Assembly: GCA_903970355.1 (NCBI GenBank)
Contig: CAJCIF010000331.1
Location: 1 to 6,226 of the forward strand
DNA length: 6,226 nucleotides
Source: Actinomycetota bacterium
Lineage (GTDB): Bacteria; Cyanobacteriota; Vampirovibrionia; Obscuribacterales; Obscuribacteraceae
Direction of reading: 5' to 3'
This document shows positions 1 to 6,107 of the stretch, one piece after another; position 1 is the first letter of the stretch; every line of letters starts with the position of its first letter. Below the pieces are notes generated by a model. The model was not told where the DNA came from. It searched no databases and worked only from the letters and a program-made list of their open reading frames with translations. The position numbers were made by a program, and so were the translations under genes.

Positions 1-2061
1 TTGATCCTGTTCGAGAGGCGGAGGGCTTGAAGGAGCCAATGGATTGGGTTTAGATGCTGATACAGACTGGTTTTGCGCAGGAGGTGCAAAAGGGTTCGCC
101 GATTGTGCAAACGGATTTTGTTGCTGTGAAGAAGGCAAATCGCTGAATGTTCTGCGCCCTTTGATTTGTGGAACCGGGCCCATAGGCATTTCCGAAGTGA
201 TTTCCTGTGCTTCAATATTCGGTCCACCGAAATGACTTTCGAGTTGATTGCCGACATCGAAAGGTGAAAAGGCTGGGGTGGCTGGCGTCGGAATAGCTTC
301 GACGGCGGGAGCCGGAATAGTTTCAGCGGCTGGAGCCGGAATAGCTTCGGCGGCCGGAGTCGGAATAGATTCAGAAGAGGGGGCGTGAACCGGCTCCGTA
401 TGAGCTTTATGCGATTGTCCGAATCCAGGAATTTCAAAAGTGAAATCACTGAGTGTGATTTCGGCTTCCGATAGATCTGCAGGAGCTGTTTGAGAATCAC
501 CTTGCTCGGTAAGGTGAGATTCGAAACGGATAACAGGTAAATCTTGCGCTGTATCAGTAATTTTCTCTTTGCGTTCCAACGCTTCTGGAGCGTTGCTTAG
601 CTTAGGAGCTTCGGTCTGCGATTGTTGCTGCTGGAGTAATGCGTCTTGGTATGCCTTGCTCACCATGCGAATGACAGGTAAATCCGGCACTGTATCGGTC
701 TCTGAATAAGTGTGCGCTATTTCGCCAGTCGTACTTGCTGCCGAACCATCAAATGTTTGGGCAAATGTTTGGGCAGATGTTTGCGGACGAGCATCGTCAG
801 CCGGTTGATCTGATCCCTGCTGTTGTTTGAGCTGCCGAGAAATTACTTTTTCGAAGGAAGGAGTAGGTTGGTGTGATACCGCAGGTGGCATCAAACCCTC
901 TGCTACGCTGGCCGCTTGAATTTCTCCCGGTGGCAGCGAAATCGTAGCCGATGCAATGGATTGTTGGTTAATAACCGGATTGGCTGGGGGAACCTGAGCA
1001 GGTAGATTTGCAGGAGGAACTTGCGGCGGCGGCATTTGCTGTGGAGGGTATTGCCCTTGCGGTGGCTGTCCTGGTGGCATCTGTTGTTGACCAGGCCATC
1101 CTACCGGTGGCATAGGACCACTCGGGGTGTAGGCACCGTTAGGATCCGCCGGAGGATATGGTACAGGCCAACCGGCATTCGGCGGTTGCATGTAGGGATT
1201 AGGTTGGGGTGGGGGCACCGGATAACCGCCCCACTGTGGTGGATAACCAGGAAATTGGCTTGCCCAGTTTGGCGGCATCGCGCCAGGAGGCATGCCGGGG
1301 TAAGGTTGTCCGGGCTGCGGATACGGCTGCTGTTGAGGAGGGTAAGGTTGCTGTGCTTGTTGATAAGGCATTGCCGGAGCTTGTTGCTGATTAAAGAATT
1401 CAGCATGATAATTGCGCGCCGCTTGCTGCTGTGCTGCTGCTGCTGCAACTTGTTGCTGCGATTGCAGTTCGTTGTCATCGGCGTTCCGCTTGAACGAATC
1501 TTTTGCCTTCTTATACATAGCGAAGGCCGATTCAAATTCAGCCCTTGCTTCGGCTCTTGTAATGACCGAGTTCCGAATCTGATCTTGAAGATGCAAAATA
1601 ACAGGTAAAAGAGTTGGGGCTAAGTAATTCATAGAAACAAGCGTTGCGCCTAGTTGCATGCCTGTCTCGATGCTGCGCACGAGAGCAGATTTCAACTGGG
1701 TCTGATCGATAACACCGAACTCAATTAATATTTCGCCGAGCTTGTTCGTTGAAGAGCCAGCAACGTGAGTTGGATCTGTCTTTCGAACCGCTTCTTGGAA
1801 AGAAATGTTGTTGGTGGAAACCTTGCCCAGGGATTCAATGGCAGTATCCAAACTGATGAGTTTATCTCTCACCATGGACTGTGCTTCGATTGCCGCCTTT
1901 AAAAGACGTTCTGTAACACAGCCGGACATAATTAGCACACGCCCAATTGGCATGTTCAACCGCTTAGATACGGCTACTGCTTCTGTTAAGTCACCGGTTG
2001 TTACGAGACCGGCCTTTTCCAGCAGGTCACCTATTCTTATAGATACGTCGTTTTCAGACAC
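1..2061 (-). CDS. MshEN-like (GspE N-terminal type) protein with long Pro/Gln-rich disordered tail; C-terminus beyond window
   Basis: The frame is open from GTG at 2061 to the left edge, 687 codons without a stop. Residues 9-61 and 107-159 each contain two copies of the MshEN-type pattern (R/K-[IL]-G-x2-L-[LIV]-x2-G-x-[IV]-x4-L, often ending in Q). Examples are R9-I-G-D-L-L-E-K-A-G18 and K107-L-G-E-I-L-I-E-F-G116. In type II secretion and pilus ATPases this fold can bind cyclic di-GMP. Here no ATPase follows within the visible part. Residues 168-195 are charged and helical. Residues 196-400 are rich in Gln, Pro, Tyr and Gly, and the rest is Ala/Pro/Ser/Glu-rich with short repeats, so probably disordered. 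I see no signal peptide or membrane segment, which suggests a cytoplasmic adaptor or regulator. GTG 2061 is preferred because GGCGG lies 9 bases upstream; GTG 2124 is an in-frame alternative with poorer support. The existence of the gene is near certain; the function is inferred from the N-terminal domain only. Confidence 0.85.
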   Translation of the reverse strand, partial: MSENDVSIRIGDLLEKAGLVTTGDLTEAVAVSKRLNMPIGRVLIMSGCVTERLLKAAIEAQSMVRDKLISLDTAIESLGKVSTNNISFQEAVRKTDPTHVAGSSTNKLGEILIEFGVIDQTQLKSALVRSIETGMQLGATLVSMNYLAPTLLPVILHLQDQIRNSVITRAEARAEFESAFAMYKKAKDSFKRNADDNELQSQQQVAAAAAQQQAARNYHAEFFNQQQAPAMPYQQAQQPYPPQQQPYPQPGQPYPGMPPGAMPPNWASQFPGYPPQWGGYPVPPPQPNPYMQPPNAGWPVPYPPADPNGAYTPSGPMPPVGWPGQQQMPPGQPPQGQYPPQQMPPPQVPPANLPAQVPPANPVINQQSIASATISLPPGEIQAASVAEGLMPPAVSHQPTPSFEKVISRQLKQQQGSDQPADDARPQTSAQTFAQTFDGSAASTTGEIAHTYSETDTVPDLPVIRMVSKAYQDALLQQQQSQTEAPKLSNAPEALERKEKITDTAQDLPVIRFESHLTEQGDSQTAPADLSEAEITLSDFTFEIPGFGQSHKAHTEPVHAPSSESIPTPAAEAIPAPAAETIPAPAVEAIPTPATPAFSPFDVGNQLESHFGGPNIEAQEITSEMPMGPVPQIKGRRTFSDLPSSQQQNPFAQSANPFAPPAQNQSVSASKPNPLAPSSPPPLEQDQ
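284..379 (-). repeat. Four tandem 24-bp units encoding an 8-residue Pro/Ala repeat
   Basis: Units begin at 284, 308, 332 and 356 and share the core CGGAATAG(C/T/A)TTC. On the minus strand they encode the degenerate octapeptide A-x-E-x-I-P-x-P within the disordered tail of the MshEN-like protein, around residues 561-593. The unit is a multiple of three, so copy-number change would lengthen or shorten the tail without a frameshift. The first and last units are the most diverged. Confidence 0.85.
523..699 (-). repeat. Two spaced copies of a 12-residue motif, TDTxxDLPVIRx
   Basis: The 36-bp segments 523-558 and 664-699 share the identical stretch ACAGGTAAATC and similar flanks. On the minus strand they encode T455-D-T-V-P-D-L-P-V-I-R-M466 and T502-D-T-A-Q-D-L-P-V-I-R-F513. 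These are conserved islands inside otherwise low-complexity sequence, which suggests short linear binding motifs. A related L-P-V-I occurs at residues 152-155 in the last MshEN-like helix, which may be chance. Confidence 0.75.
751..786 (-). repeat. Three tandem 12-bp units encoding an AQTF-type repeat
   Basis: The 12-mer AAATGTTTGGGC occurs twice in a row (751-762 and 763-774), followed by a diverged third copy (775-786). On the minus strand it encodes S-A-Q-T-F-A-Q-T-F in the disordered tail. It looks like a recent in-frame duplication by slippage. Confidence 0.85.
1421..1467 (-). repeat. CAG/GCA trinucleotide-rich tract encoding Gln/Ala runs
   Basis: This segment is built almost wholly from CTG, TGC and GTT triplets on the plus strand. 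Read in the gene's frame it encodes QQQ, a run of five Ala and another QQQ, at about residues 199-214 of the MshEN-like protein. It marks the boundary between the folded or helical N-terminal part and the Pro/Gln-rich tail. Such tracts tend to vary in length between strains. Confidence 0.7.
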
Positions 2062-2158
2062 AAACCTATACCGCCTCTGTTTCCCCCCAGAACTAAGTAC
2101 CCAAAAGTTGTCGGGATTTCTCACACGGGAAAATGAAACCAGTTTGGCAATGCTGCAA

Positions 2159-2164
2159 ATTGTA
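2159..2164 (-). promoter_or_regulatory. Candidate -10 hexamer for the MshEN-like gene
   Basis: On the minus strand this reads TACAAT, one mismatch from the sigma-70 -10 consensus TATAAT, about 98 bases upstream of the GTG start at 2061. I see no convincing -35 at the usual distance, so the call rests on the hexamer and its position between two divergent transcription units. Confidence 0.25.
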
Positions 2165-2184
2165 GCGGTGTGGAGGTTGTGGGA

Positions 2185-2212
2185 TTTTGGGAGCAGCGGG
2201 GCATGTTATACT
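2185..2212 (+). promoter_or_regulatory. Extended -10 promoter of tRNA-Asp
   Basis: TATACT at 2207-2212 differs from the -10 consensus by one base and is preceded by TG at 2204-2205, giving the extended motif TGnTATACT. The -35 region is weak (TTTTGG at 2185-2190, spacer 16), as is common with an extended -10. Transcription would start near 2219, a few bases before the mature tRNA 5' end at 2225. Confidence 0.6.
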
Positions 2213-2224
2213 GCAAAGCTTCAA

Positions 2225-2298
2225 GGGATCGTAGCTCAGTTGGTTAGAGCGCCTGCCTGTCACGCAGGAGGTCGCCGGTTCGAGCCCGGTCGGTCCCG
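2225..2298 (+). tRNA. tRNA-Asp (anticodon GTC)
   Basis: The 74-base gene folds into a full cloverleaf. The acceptor stem GGGATCG pairs with CGGTCCC with one T-G wobble. The D-arm is GCTC/GAGC with loop AGTTGGTTA. The anticodon stem CCTGC/GCAGG encloses loop CTGTCAC, giving anticodon GTC for aspartate codons. The variable loop is AGGTC, and the T-arm GCCGG/CCGGT encloses TTCGAGC. The discriminator base is G, the known identity base for tRNA-Asp. CCA is not encoded: AAT follows directly, so the end must be added by CCA-adding enzyme. No second copy of the tRNA 3' end occurs in the window, so there is no sign of an element integrated here. Confidence 0.98.
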
Positions 2299-2324
2299 AA
2301 TTTTATTAAAGGCAGAAAAATTAA

Positions 2325-2352
2325 GCAGCTCCAACCAGGAGCGGCCTTTTTT
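2325..2352 (+). terminator. Rho-independent terminator after tRNA-Asp, possibly bidirectional
   Basis: GCTCC (2328-2332) and GGAGC (2338-2342) form a stem around loop AACCA. The stem can extend past an A-G mismatch by GC/GC. Six T residues follow at 2347-2352. Read on the minus strand the same hairpin is followed by TGCTTAATTTTT, so it may also stop transcripts of the convergent operon that ends at 2473. Confidence 0.8.
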
Positions 2353-2472
2353 ATCATTGGTTTTTGCCGGTACACGAAATTAGTTGTAGTCAAGAGATTG
2401 CCTGGTTCTGTAAGAATTGAGCAGTGCAACTACAGGTAGTGGCGCGATCCAATAATTGACAACAAGCCGCTT

Positions 2473-3207
2473 CTATGGCACGAAAGATGCATAAGAACCG
2501 CTATTCGATGCGTCCGCTAGAGACAAAACATTTTCGAATTTTGGACTGAGGTTCCCAGCATCCGAAACTTGCTTTTGATCGACTTTCGAAGCCACGCTGT
2601 TATGACTTGAATGCCAGAGCTTCATGCAATCTTGGGCAGCTCGCTCGCCAATCAGCTCAGTAAGATCATGTTTTGCTTCCGGACAGTTGGCTTCGGAAAA
2701 CTCAAGATGCTTAAGGATGGTTTCCACCCGCGCTTGAATGACTTCTTGACGGGCGACCATTTTGTGACGAAGACGCCAATTGAGGAATAAACTGCCATCA
2801 AAAGCGACATTGACTAACCCAGACATCCCAAGACCGATTGAGCCGGGCAGATAACTGTCGGATTGGCCATCGGGTGGATTGAGTGTTCCTAACGACACGA
2901 TATTTTGAGTGAAAGTGCCGCCGACTGCACCAGAAATTGATGTTCCCGTTATTGCAGCCAATGTTCTTGTATGTTTTCGCAATTTTTGGAGCTGGGGATC
3001 GCGCTGAAAAGCCATTTTTAGAATTATGCTTCCCCAAATGCTTTCCGTCAGTATTCCGTGTTTCGGGCTGTTCTCTCCCTCACGCATCATCACAAGTGGG
3101 CACAGCTCCGAACAACCACAGGTGGCGCAAGATAGCGCTGCAAGTGGGTTAGCGACAAAACACATAAAGAGAATAAAGAAGACTATAGAATTTTTGCGAA
3201 TAGACAT
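2473..3207 (-). CDS. Unrecognised secreted or membrane protein with Cys cluster (paralog A)
   Basis: This 244-residue protein belongs to no family I recognise. It starts at ATG 3207 with AAAGGG (3221-3216) eight bases upstream. Residues 1-24 form a signal peptide (basic MSIRK, then a hydrophobic core). The mature N-terminus carries C27-A-T-C30-G-C32-S-E-L-C36, a CxxCxCxxxC cluster that could bind metal or form disulfides. The spacing before C27 is a poor lipobox, so a lipoprotein is possible but unlikely. Then come Q68-R-D-P-Q-L73, a Gly-rich hydrophobic stretch (about 84-109), N110-P-P, S116-D-S-Y-L-P-G122, a second Gly-rich hydrophobic stretch (about 123-143), a charged helix (about 145-170) and L185-I-G-E-R-A-A191. 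All these blocks recur in the upstream gene, so the two arose by duplication. The 25-bp gap to that gene implies one operon, with this gene second. Function unknown; the two Gly-rich segments suggest membrane insertion. Confidence 0.9.
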   Translation of the reverse strand: MSIRKNSIVFFILFMCFVANPLAALSCATCGCSELCPLVMMREGENSPKHGILTESIWGSIILKMAFQRDPQLQKLRKHTRTLAAITGTSISGAVGGTFTQNIVSLGTLNPPDGQSDSYLPGSIGLGMSGLVNVAFDGSLFLNWRLRHKMVARQEVIQARVETILKHLEFSEANCPEAKHDLTELIGERAAQDCMKLWHSSHNSVASKVDQKQVSDAGNLSPKFENVLSLADASNSGSYASFVP

Positions 3208-3232
3208 AATTGCAGCCCTTTATGAATTGATA

Positions 3233-4006
3233 CTATATTTGGTGCGCCATCAACACATCGGAAGGTCTGACGGCCCGATCTCCAGCACGATCAACTGAGA
3301 CTTTTTGTGGCTTGCTTTCGACTGCAATGTCGGTGGGTTTGTTGACCGGTTTATCAGAGACGTTTTCTGGCTTGGCTTGAACTGCAAGCACATTGCTTGA
3401 TCGCCACAATTGAAACCACTCATTCGCTGCTCTTTCACCGATTAAGACAACGAGAGATGCGTGTGCTTCCGCATTTTCCCCTTGTGAATCTTCGATGCGT
3501 TTGAGGATCGATTCAACTTTATGTTTGATTGCAAGTTGGCGGTTTCGCAGTTTTTGGGCAAGCACGTAACTGGCGGCTGTTCTGGCACCGAAAGCAACTA
3601 GAGTAAGACCTGCAAAACCAGTTCCAATACCGCCGGGCAAGTAGCTGTCTGATTTAGGCGGTGGTGGATTCAGCACGGAAAGAGCGATTATGCCTTGAGC
3701 GAGAGTGCCGCCGGCAATACCCGTGACAGCAGCCGTGGTGCCCATATTTATGAGGTTCATGCCCTTTGCATATTTCCTTAATTGCGGATCGCGTTGATAA
3801 GCGAGATCAAGAATCAAATTGCCCCAGAGGCTATCTGTGATCAATAGCTCGCCCTTAGCCTGTTTTCCGGTGAGCGCACCGACAGCCGCTACATCGGCTG
3901 TTTCTGCACCAAGTCCTGGTGATAACTGAGCAAGAACAGGCGATCCGATCGCAAAAAATGTCAATAAACTCAGAATGAAAGACCCAAAAGAAGAACGTCT
4001 AGACAC
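3233..4006 (-). CDS. Unrecognised secreted or membrane protein (paralog B)
   Basis: This 257-residue protein is the first gene of the tandem pair and has no family I can name. I start it at GTG 4006, not the longer GTG 4015: AGGAG (4019-4015) is eight bases before 4006 but overlaps the 4015 codon, and MSRRSS then matches the MSIRKNS start of paralog A. A signal peptide covers residues 1-26, with probable cleavage after S-P-V-L-A26. There are no cysteines where paralog A has its cluster; the mature N-terminus is Ala/Gly-rich instead. Shared blocks are D58-S-L-W-G, Q71-R-D-P-Q-L76, a Gly-rich hydrophobic segment (about 88-112), N113-P-P, S119-D-S-Y-L-P-G125, a second one (about 126-150), a charged helix (152-172) and L188-I-G-E-R-A-A194. 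The C-terminal 50 residues are Lys/Pro/Val-rich and probably disordered. The location is probably the cell envelope; the function is unknown. Confidence 0.9.
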   Translation of the reverse strand: MSRRSSFGSFILSLLTFFAIGSPVLAQLSPGLGAETADVAAVGALTGKQAKGELLITDSLWGNLILDLAYQRDPQLRKYAKGMNLINMGTTAAVTGIAGGTLAQGIIALSVLNPPPPKSDSYLPGGIGTGFAGLTLVAFGARTAASYVLAQKLRNRQLAIKHKVESILKRIEDSQGENAEAHASLVVLIGERAANEWFQLWRSSNVLAVQAKPENVSDKPVNKPTDIAVESKPQKVSVDRAGDRAVRPSDVLMAHQI

Positions 4007-4014
4007 AATCAACA

Positions 4015-4019
4015 CTCCT
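4015..4019 (-). promoter_or_regulatory. Shine-Dalgarno site that sets the start of paralog B
   Basis: On the minus strand this reads AGGAG. Its last G is the first base of the upstream GTG (4015), so it cannot serve that codon. It lies eight bases from GTG 4006, the ideal distance. Confidence 0.75.
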
Positions 4020-4373
4020 ACTCAAACTGCATTGGAGTATAAGGAGAAAGCCGAAAAGGCAAAAGCTAACCCCCCGGAAGGGATCATGAATATTCGGACT
4101 ATCTGTTCCGACTACTCACAAGTTTGAAAAAATTCTGTTAAATGTCATGCGGGAAAAGCATCTCCTGGACTTCCTTTTCGGGCTGTCAGAGCGCTTTAGT
4201 GGGGTGAACCTATATTAAGACGATATAACCGCATGCATTCCTTTTCAAGAGTAATCAAGTTACATTAGCGTGTTAGAGAGAAACCAATTGGGTAATTCAT
4301 CGTAGCGGTTCTTTTTGAGAAACAAAGAGGATCCTGTGATTCGGTTAAGGGTCGGCGGCGTCGGAATCAAAGA
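4016..4373. other. Divergent intergenic region between paralog operon and ABC transporter
   Basis: This 358-bp stretch has no credible full-length gene. On its left it holds the minus-strand promoter and ribosome site of the paralog operon. For the transporter I see only isolated -10-like hexamers, TATATT at 4211-4216 and TATAAC at 4224-4229, without good -35 partners. The 8-bp palindrome CCAATTGG lies at 4284-4291 and could be an operator half or chance. On its right is a short ORF overlapping the transporter start. I found no riboswitch fold or terminator that I would defend. Confidence 0.6.
4036..4064 (-). promoter_or_regulatory. Candidate promoter of the paralog operon
   Basis: TATACT at 4041-4036 on the minus strand is the same -10 hexamer as the tRNA promoter. 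The -35 region is poor (TTTTGC at 4064-4059, spacer 17). Transcription would start near 4029, giving a leader of about 23 bases that still includes the ribosome site. Confidence 0.45.
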
Positions 4374-4386
4374 ATGCCTCAGTTAA
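4336..4386 (+). CDS. Possible 16-residue leader ORF overlapping the transporter start
   Basis: GTG at 4336 is preceded by AGAGG (4326-4330) with five bases between, a better ribosome site than the one in front of the transporter. It encodes 16 codons (M-I-R-L-R-V-G-G-V-G-I-K-E-C-L-S) and stops at TAA 4384-4386, thirteen bases beyond the start of the transporter ATG (4374) and in a different frame. Ribosomes ending there could re-initiate on the transporter ATG, a known coupling arrangement. It shows no clear run of regulatory codons. It may be chance. Confidence 0.25.
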   Translation: MIRLRVGGVGIKECLS

Positions 4387-6107
4387 ATCTCGCTTTATTT
4401 CGTCGGATGCTCAAGCTAGCAAAACCGTACTGGGTTTCTAGCCGCAAAAAGACAGCCTTTGCATTGCTGTTTGCCATCCTCACTCTCATGATTTCAACTA
4501 ATGGATTGAGAGTGCTTATGAACACAGTGCACGGCTCCTTTGTTTCCGCACTGTGCGATCGAGATTCGCATAACTTCTATCAAACGATCATGCTCTTTGT
4601 GATTGTGTCTGCAGTCGCTACACCAATTGCAGTTTTCTCAGAGTATTTCAAAAACAAGCTTTCATTGGATTGGCGAGATTGGCTCACCCAAGATTTGATC
4701 GATCGCTACCTGAGCAAGCGCAACTATTACCGTATCAATGGTGATGCTCGTGTAGATAACCCGGATGAAAGAATTGCCGAAGATGCAGGAACATTTGCAT
4801 TTAACTCGGTTGCTTTCTTTCTGCTCTTTTGCGAATCGTTTGTTACGCTGATTGCTTTCAGCGCTGTGGTTTGGTCTATTTCAAAAGCGCTTGTTGCTGC
4901 CCTTTTCATATATGCATTGCTTGGAACAGCACTGACTGTTTTTGTGGTGCGGCGATTAATTGGACTCAACTTCAACCAATTCAAATTCAATGCCGACTTC
5001 CGCTATGGTCTTGTTCATGTGCGTAACAACACAGAATCAATCGCATTCTACAAAGGCGAGAAGACTGAAATTCAGCAACTCAAGCATAGATTGAAAGAAT
5101 CGATTCTGAATTTCCACGGCATTATCGGCTGGGAAAGAAATCTCGGTTTTGCCAGCACGATGTACCAATATATTTTGGTTGTTCTACCGGCATTCATGAT
5201 TGCCCCTATGTATTTTGCCGGACACATGAAGCTCGGCATTATTGTTCAAGCCGAACTCGCTTGTGCGCAAGTGCTTGCCGCGCTTTCACTAATAATCAGC
5301 AATTTCCGCATGATAAGCTCCTTTGCAGCGCAAGTCGATCGACTAAGTTCTTTCCAGGAAGTGTTCGACGAAATCGATACGGACAGAACCACTGATACTA
5401 ATCGCATCGCTATTGAACTTGCACCTTCGTTTGAAATTGAAAACGTAACTGTTTTAACACCCGACCGCAAGCGCGAATTGATCAAAGGTTTGAATGTGGC
5501 AATCGCAAAAGGCGACCATCTTTGCGTGGTCGGACCAAGCGGCACAGGCAAGAGTTCTTTGTTGAGAGCAATTGCTGGTTTGTGGGATGTTGGCAGTGGA
5601 AGAATTGCCAGACCCGATCTTGGTGAAATGATGTTTTTACCTCAGAAGCCCTACATGCTTCTGGGCAATCTGCGCTTCCAACTGCTTTACCCAAGCTCAG
5701 ATCGCGAAGTAACCGATGCCGAAATGATAGAGGCGCTCGATCGCGTCAATCTGCCATATTTAGTTGAGCGTGTGGGCGGTTTTGATTCCGAACAGCAATG
5801 GGCTGACATTCTCTCGTTAGGTGAACAACAACGATTGGCTTTCGCCCGATTGCTATTGAGCAAACCAAAATATCTAATTCTCGACGAAGCAACATCTGCT
5901 TTAGATGTCGAAAACGAGCGCAAGCTTTACGAGCTATTGGGCGATTTGGACATTACCTTCATAAGTGTGGGCCACCGTACAAGCTTGCTCGGTTACCACA
6001 ACAAAGTGCTAGAAATATCAGCTGACGGTACGTGGTCGCTACGGAACATCCACCTTCAACTCGTACCAGAGTCTCACAAACCTATCGTTCAAGAAGCCGT
6101 TATCTAG
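4374..6107 (+). CDS. ABC half-transporter, permease fused to ATPase, YddA/ABCD (SbmA/BacA-like) type
   Basis: This complete 577-residue protein uses ATP to move a substrate across the cytoplasmic membrane and should work as a homodimer. Six membrane segments lie near residues 27-47, 70-89, 144-167, 169-192, 260-283 and 287-310. N129-P-D-E-R-I134 followed by E137-D, and E221-S-I-A-F-Y-K-G-E229, are hallmarks of the ABC_membrane_2 group (bacterial YddA, eukaryotic ABCD). In the ATPase, Walker A is G387-P-S-G-T-G-K-S-S395, the Q-loop Gln is Q424, the signature is L480-S-L-G-E-Q-Q-R487 (Leu in place of the first Gly, usual in this group), Walker B is Y500-L-I-L-D-E505, the D-loop is S508-A-L-D, and the switch is H534. 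All catalytic residues are present. ATG 4374 is the only standard start in the open frame after the stop at 4293-4295, but its own Shine-Dalgarno is weak. Relatives move fatty acyl-CoA, peptides or cobalamin; the substrate here cannot be read from sequence. Confidence 0.95.
   Translation: MPQLNLALFRRMLKLAKPYWVSSRKKTAFALLFAILTLMISTNGLRVLMNTVHGSFVSALCDRDSHNFYQTIMLFVIVSAVATPIAVFSEYFKNKLSLDWRDWLTQDLIDRYLSKRNYYRINGDARVDNPDERIAEDAGTFAFNSVAFFLLFCESFVTLIAFSAVVWSISKALVAALFIYALLGTALTVFVVRRLIGLNFNQFKFNADFRYGLVHVRNNTESIAFYKGEKTEIQQLKHRLKESILNFHGIIGWERNLGFASTMYQYILVVLPAFMIAPMYFAGHMKLGIIVQAELACAQVLAALSLIISNFRMISSFAAQVDRLSSFQEVFDEIDTDRTTDTNRIAIELAPSFEIENVTVLTPDRKRELIKGLNVAIAKGDHLCVVGPSGTGKSSLLRAIAGLWDVGSGRIARPDLGEMMFLPQKPYMLLGNLRFQLLYPSSDREVTDAEMIEALDRVNLPYLVERVGGFDSEQQWADILSLGEQQRLAFARLLLSKPKYLILDEATSALDVENERKLYELLGDLDITFISVGHRTSLLGYHNKVLEISADGTWSLRNIHLQLVPESHKPIVQEAVI

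Noticed and set aside
1101..1535. Minus-strand 144-codon ORF in another frame
   Set aside because: It overlaps the MshEN-like gene out of frame, has no ribosome site I can see and no recognisable domain.
1021..1608. Plus-strand 195-codon Arg/Leu-rich ORF
   Set aside because: It is the shadow of the Pro/Gln-rich coding sequence on the minus strand; Pro and Gln codons read in reverse give Arg, Trp, Leu and Cys.
2225..2298. tRNA-Asp as an integration site of a mobile element
   Set aside because: No duplicate of the tRNA 3' end, integrase or phage gene is present in the window.
1805..2383. Plus-strand 192-codon ORF running through the tRNA
   Set aside because: It lies antisense to the MshEN-like gene and its end, V-A-Q-L-V-R-A-P-A-C-H, is the well-known conceptual translation of a tRNA gene, not a protein.
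2244..2429. Minus-strand 61-codon ORF ending in A-R-T-G-D-L-L-R-D-R-Q-A-L
   Set aside because: This is the familiar spurious translation of the antisense strand of tRNA-Asp; it also crosses the terminator.
2385..2434. Inverted TGTAGT/ACTACA pair as a terminator for the minus-strand operon
   Set aside because: Only six base pairs with a loop of 38 bases and no T-tract, so it is likely chance.
2473..2475. Paralog A as a lipoprotein gene (C27 as the lipidated residue)
   Set aside because: The residues before C27 (A-L-S) do not match a good lipobox, and three more cysteines follow closely, so a metal-binding or disulfide cluster is the simpler reading.
4727..5923. Several short ORFs on both strands inside the transporter gene
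   Set aside because: The transporter frame is complete with every ABC motif in place; the others are chance openings without start signals.
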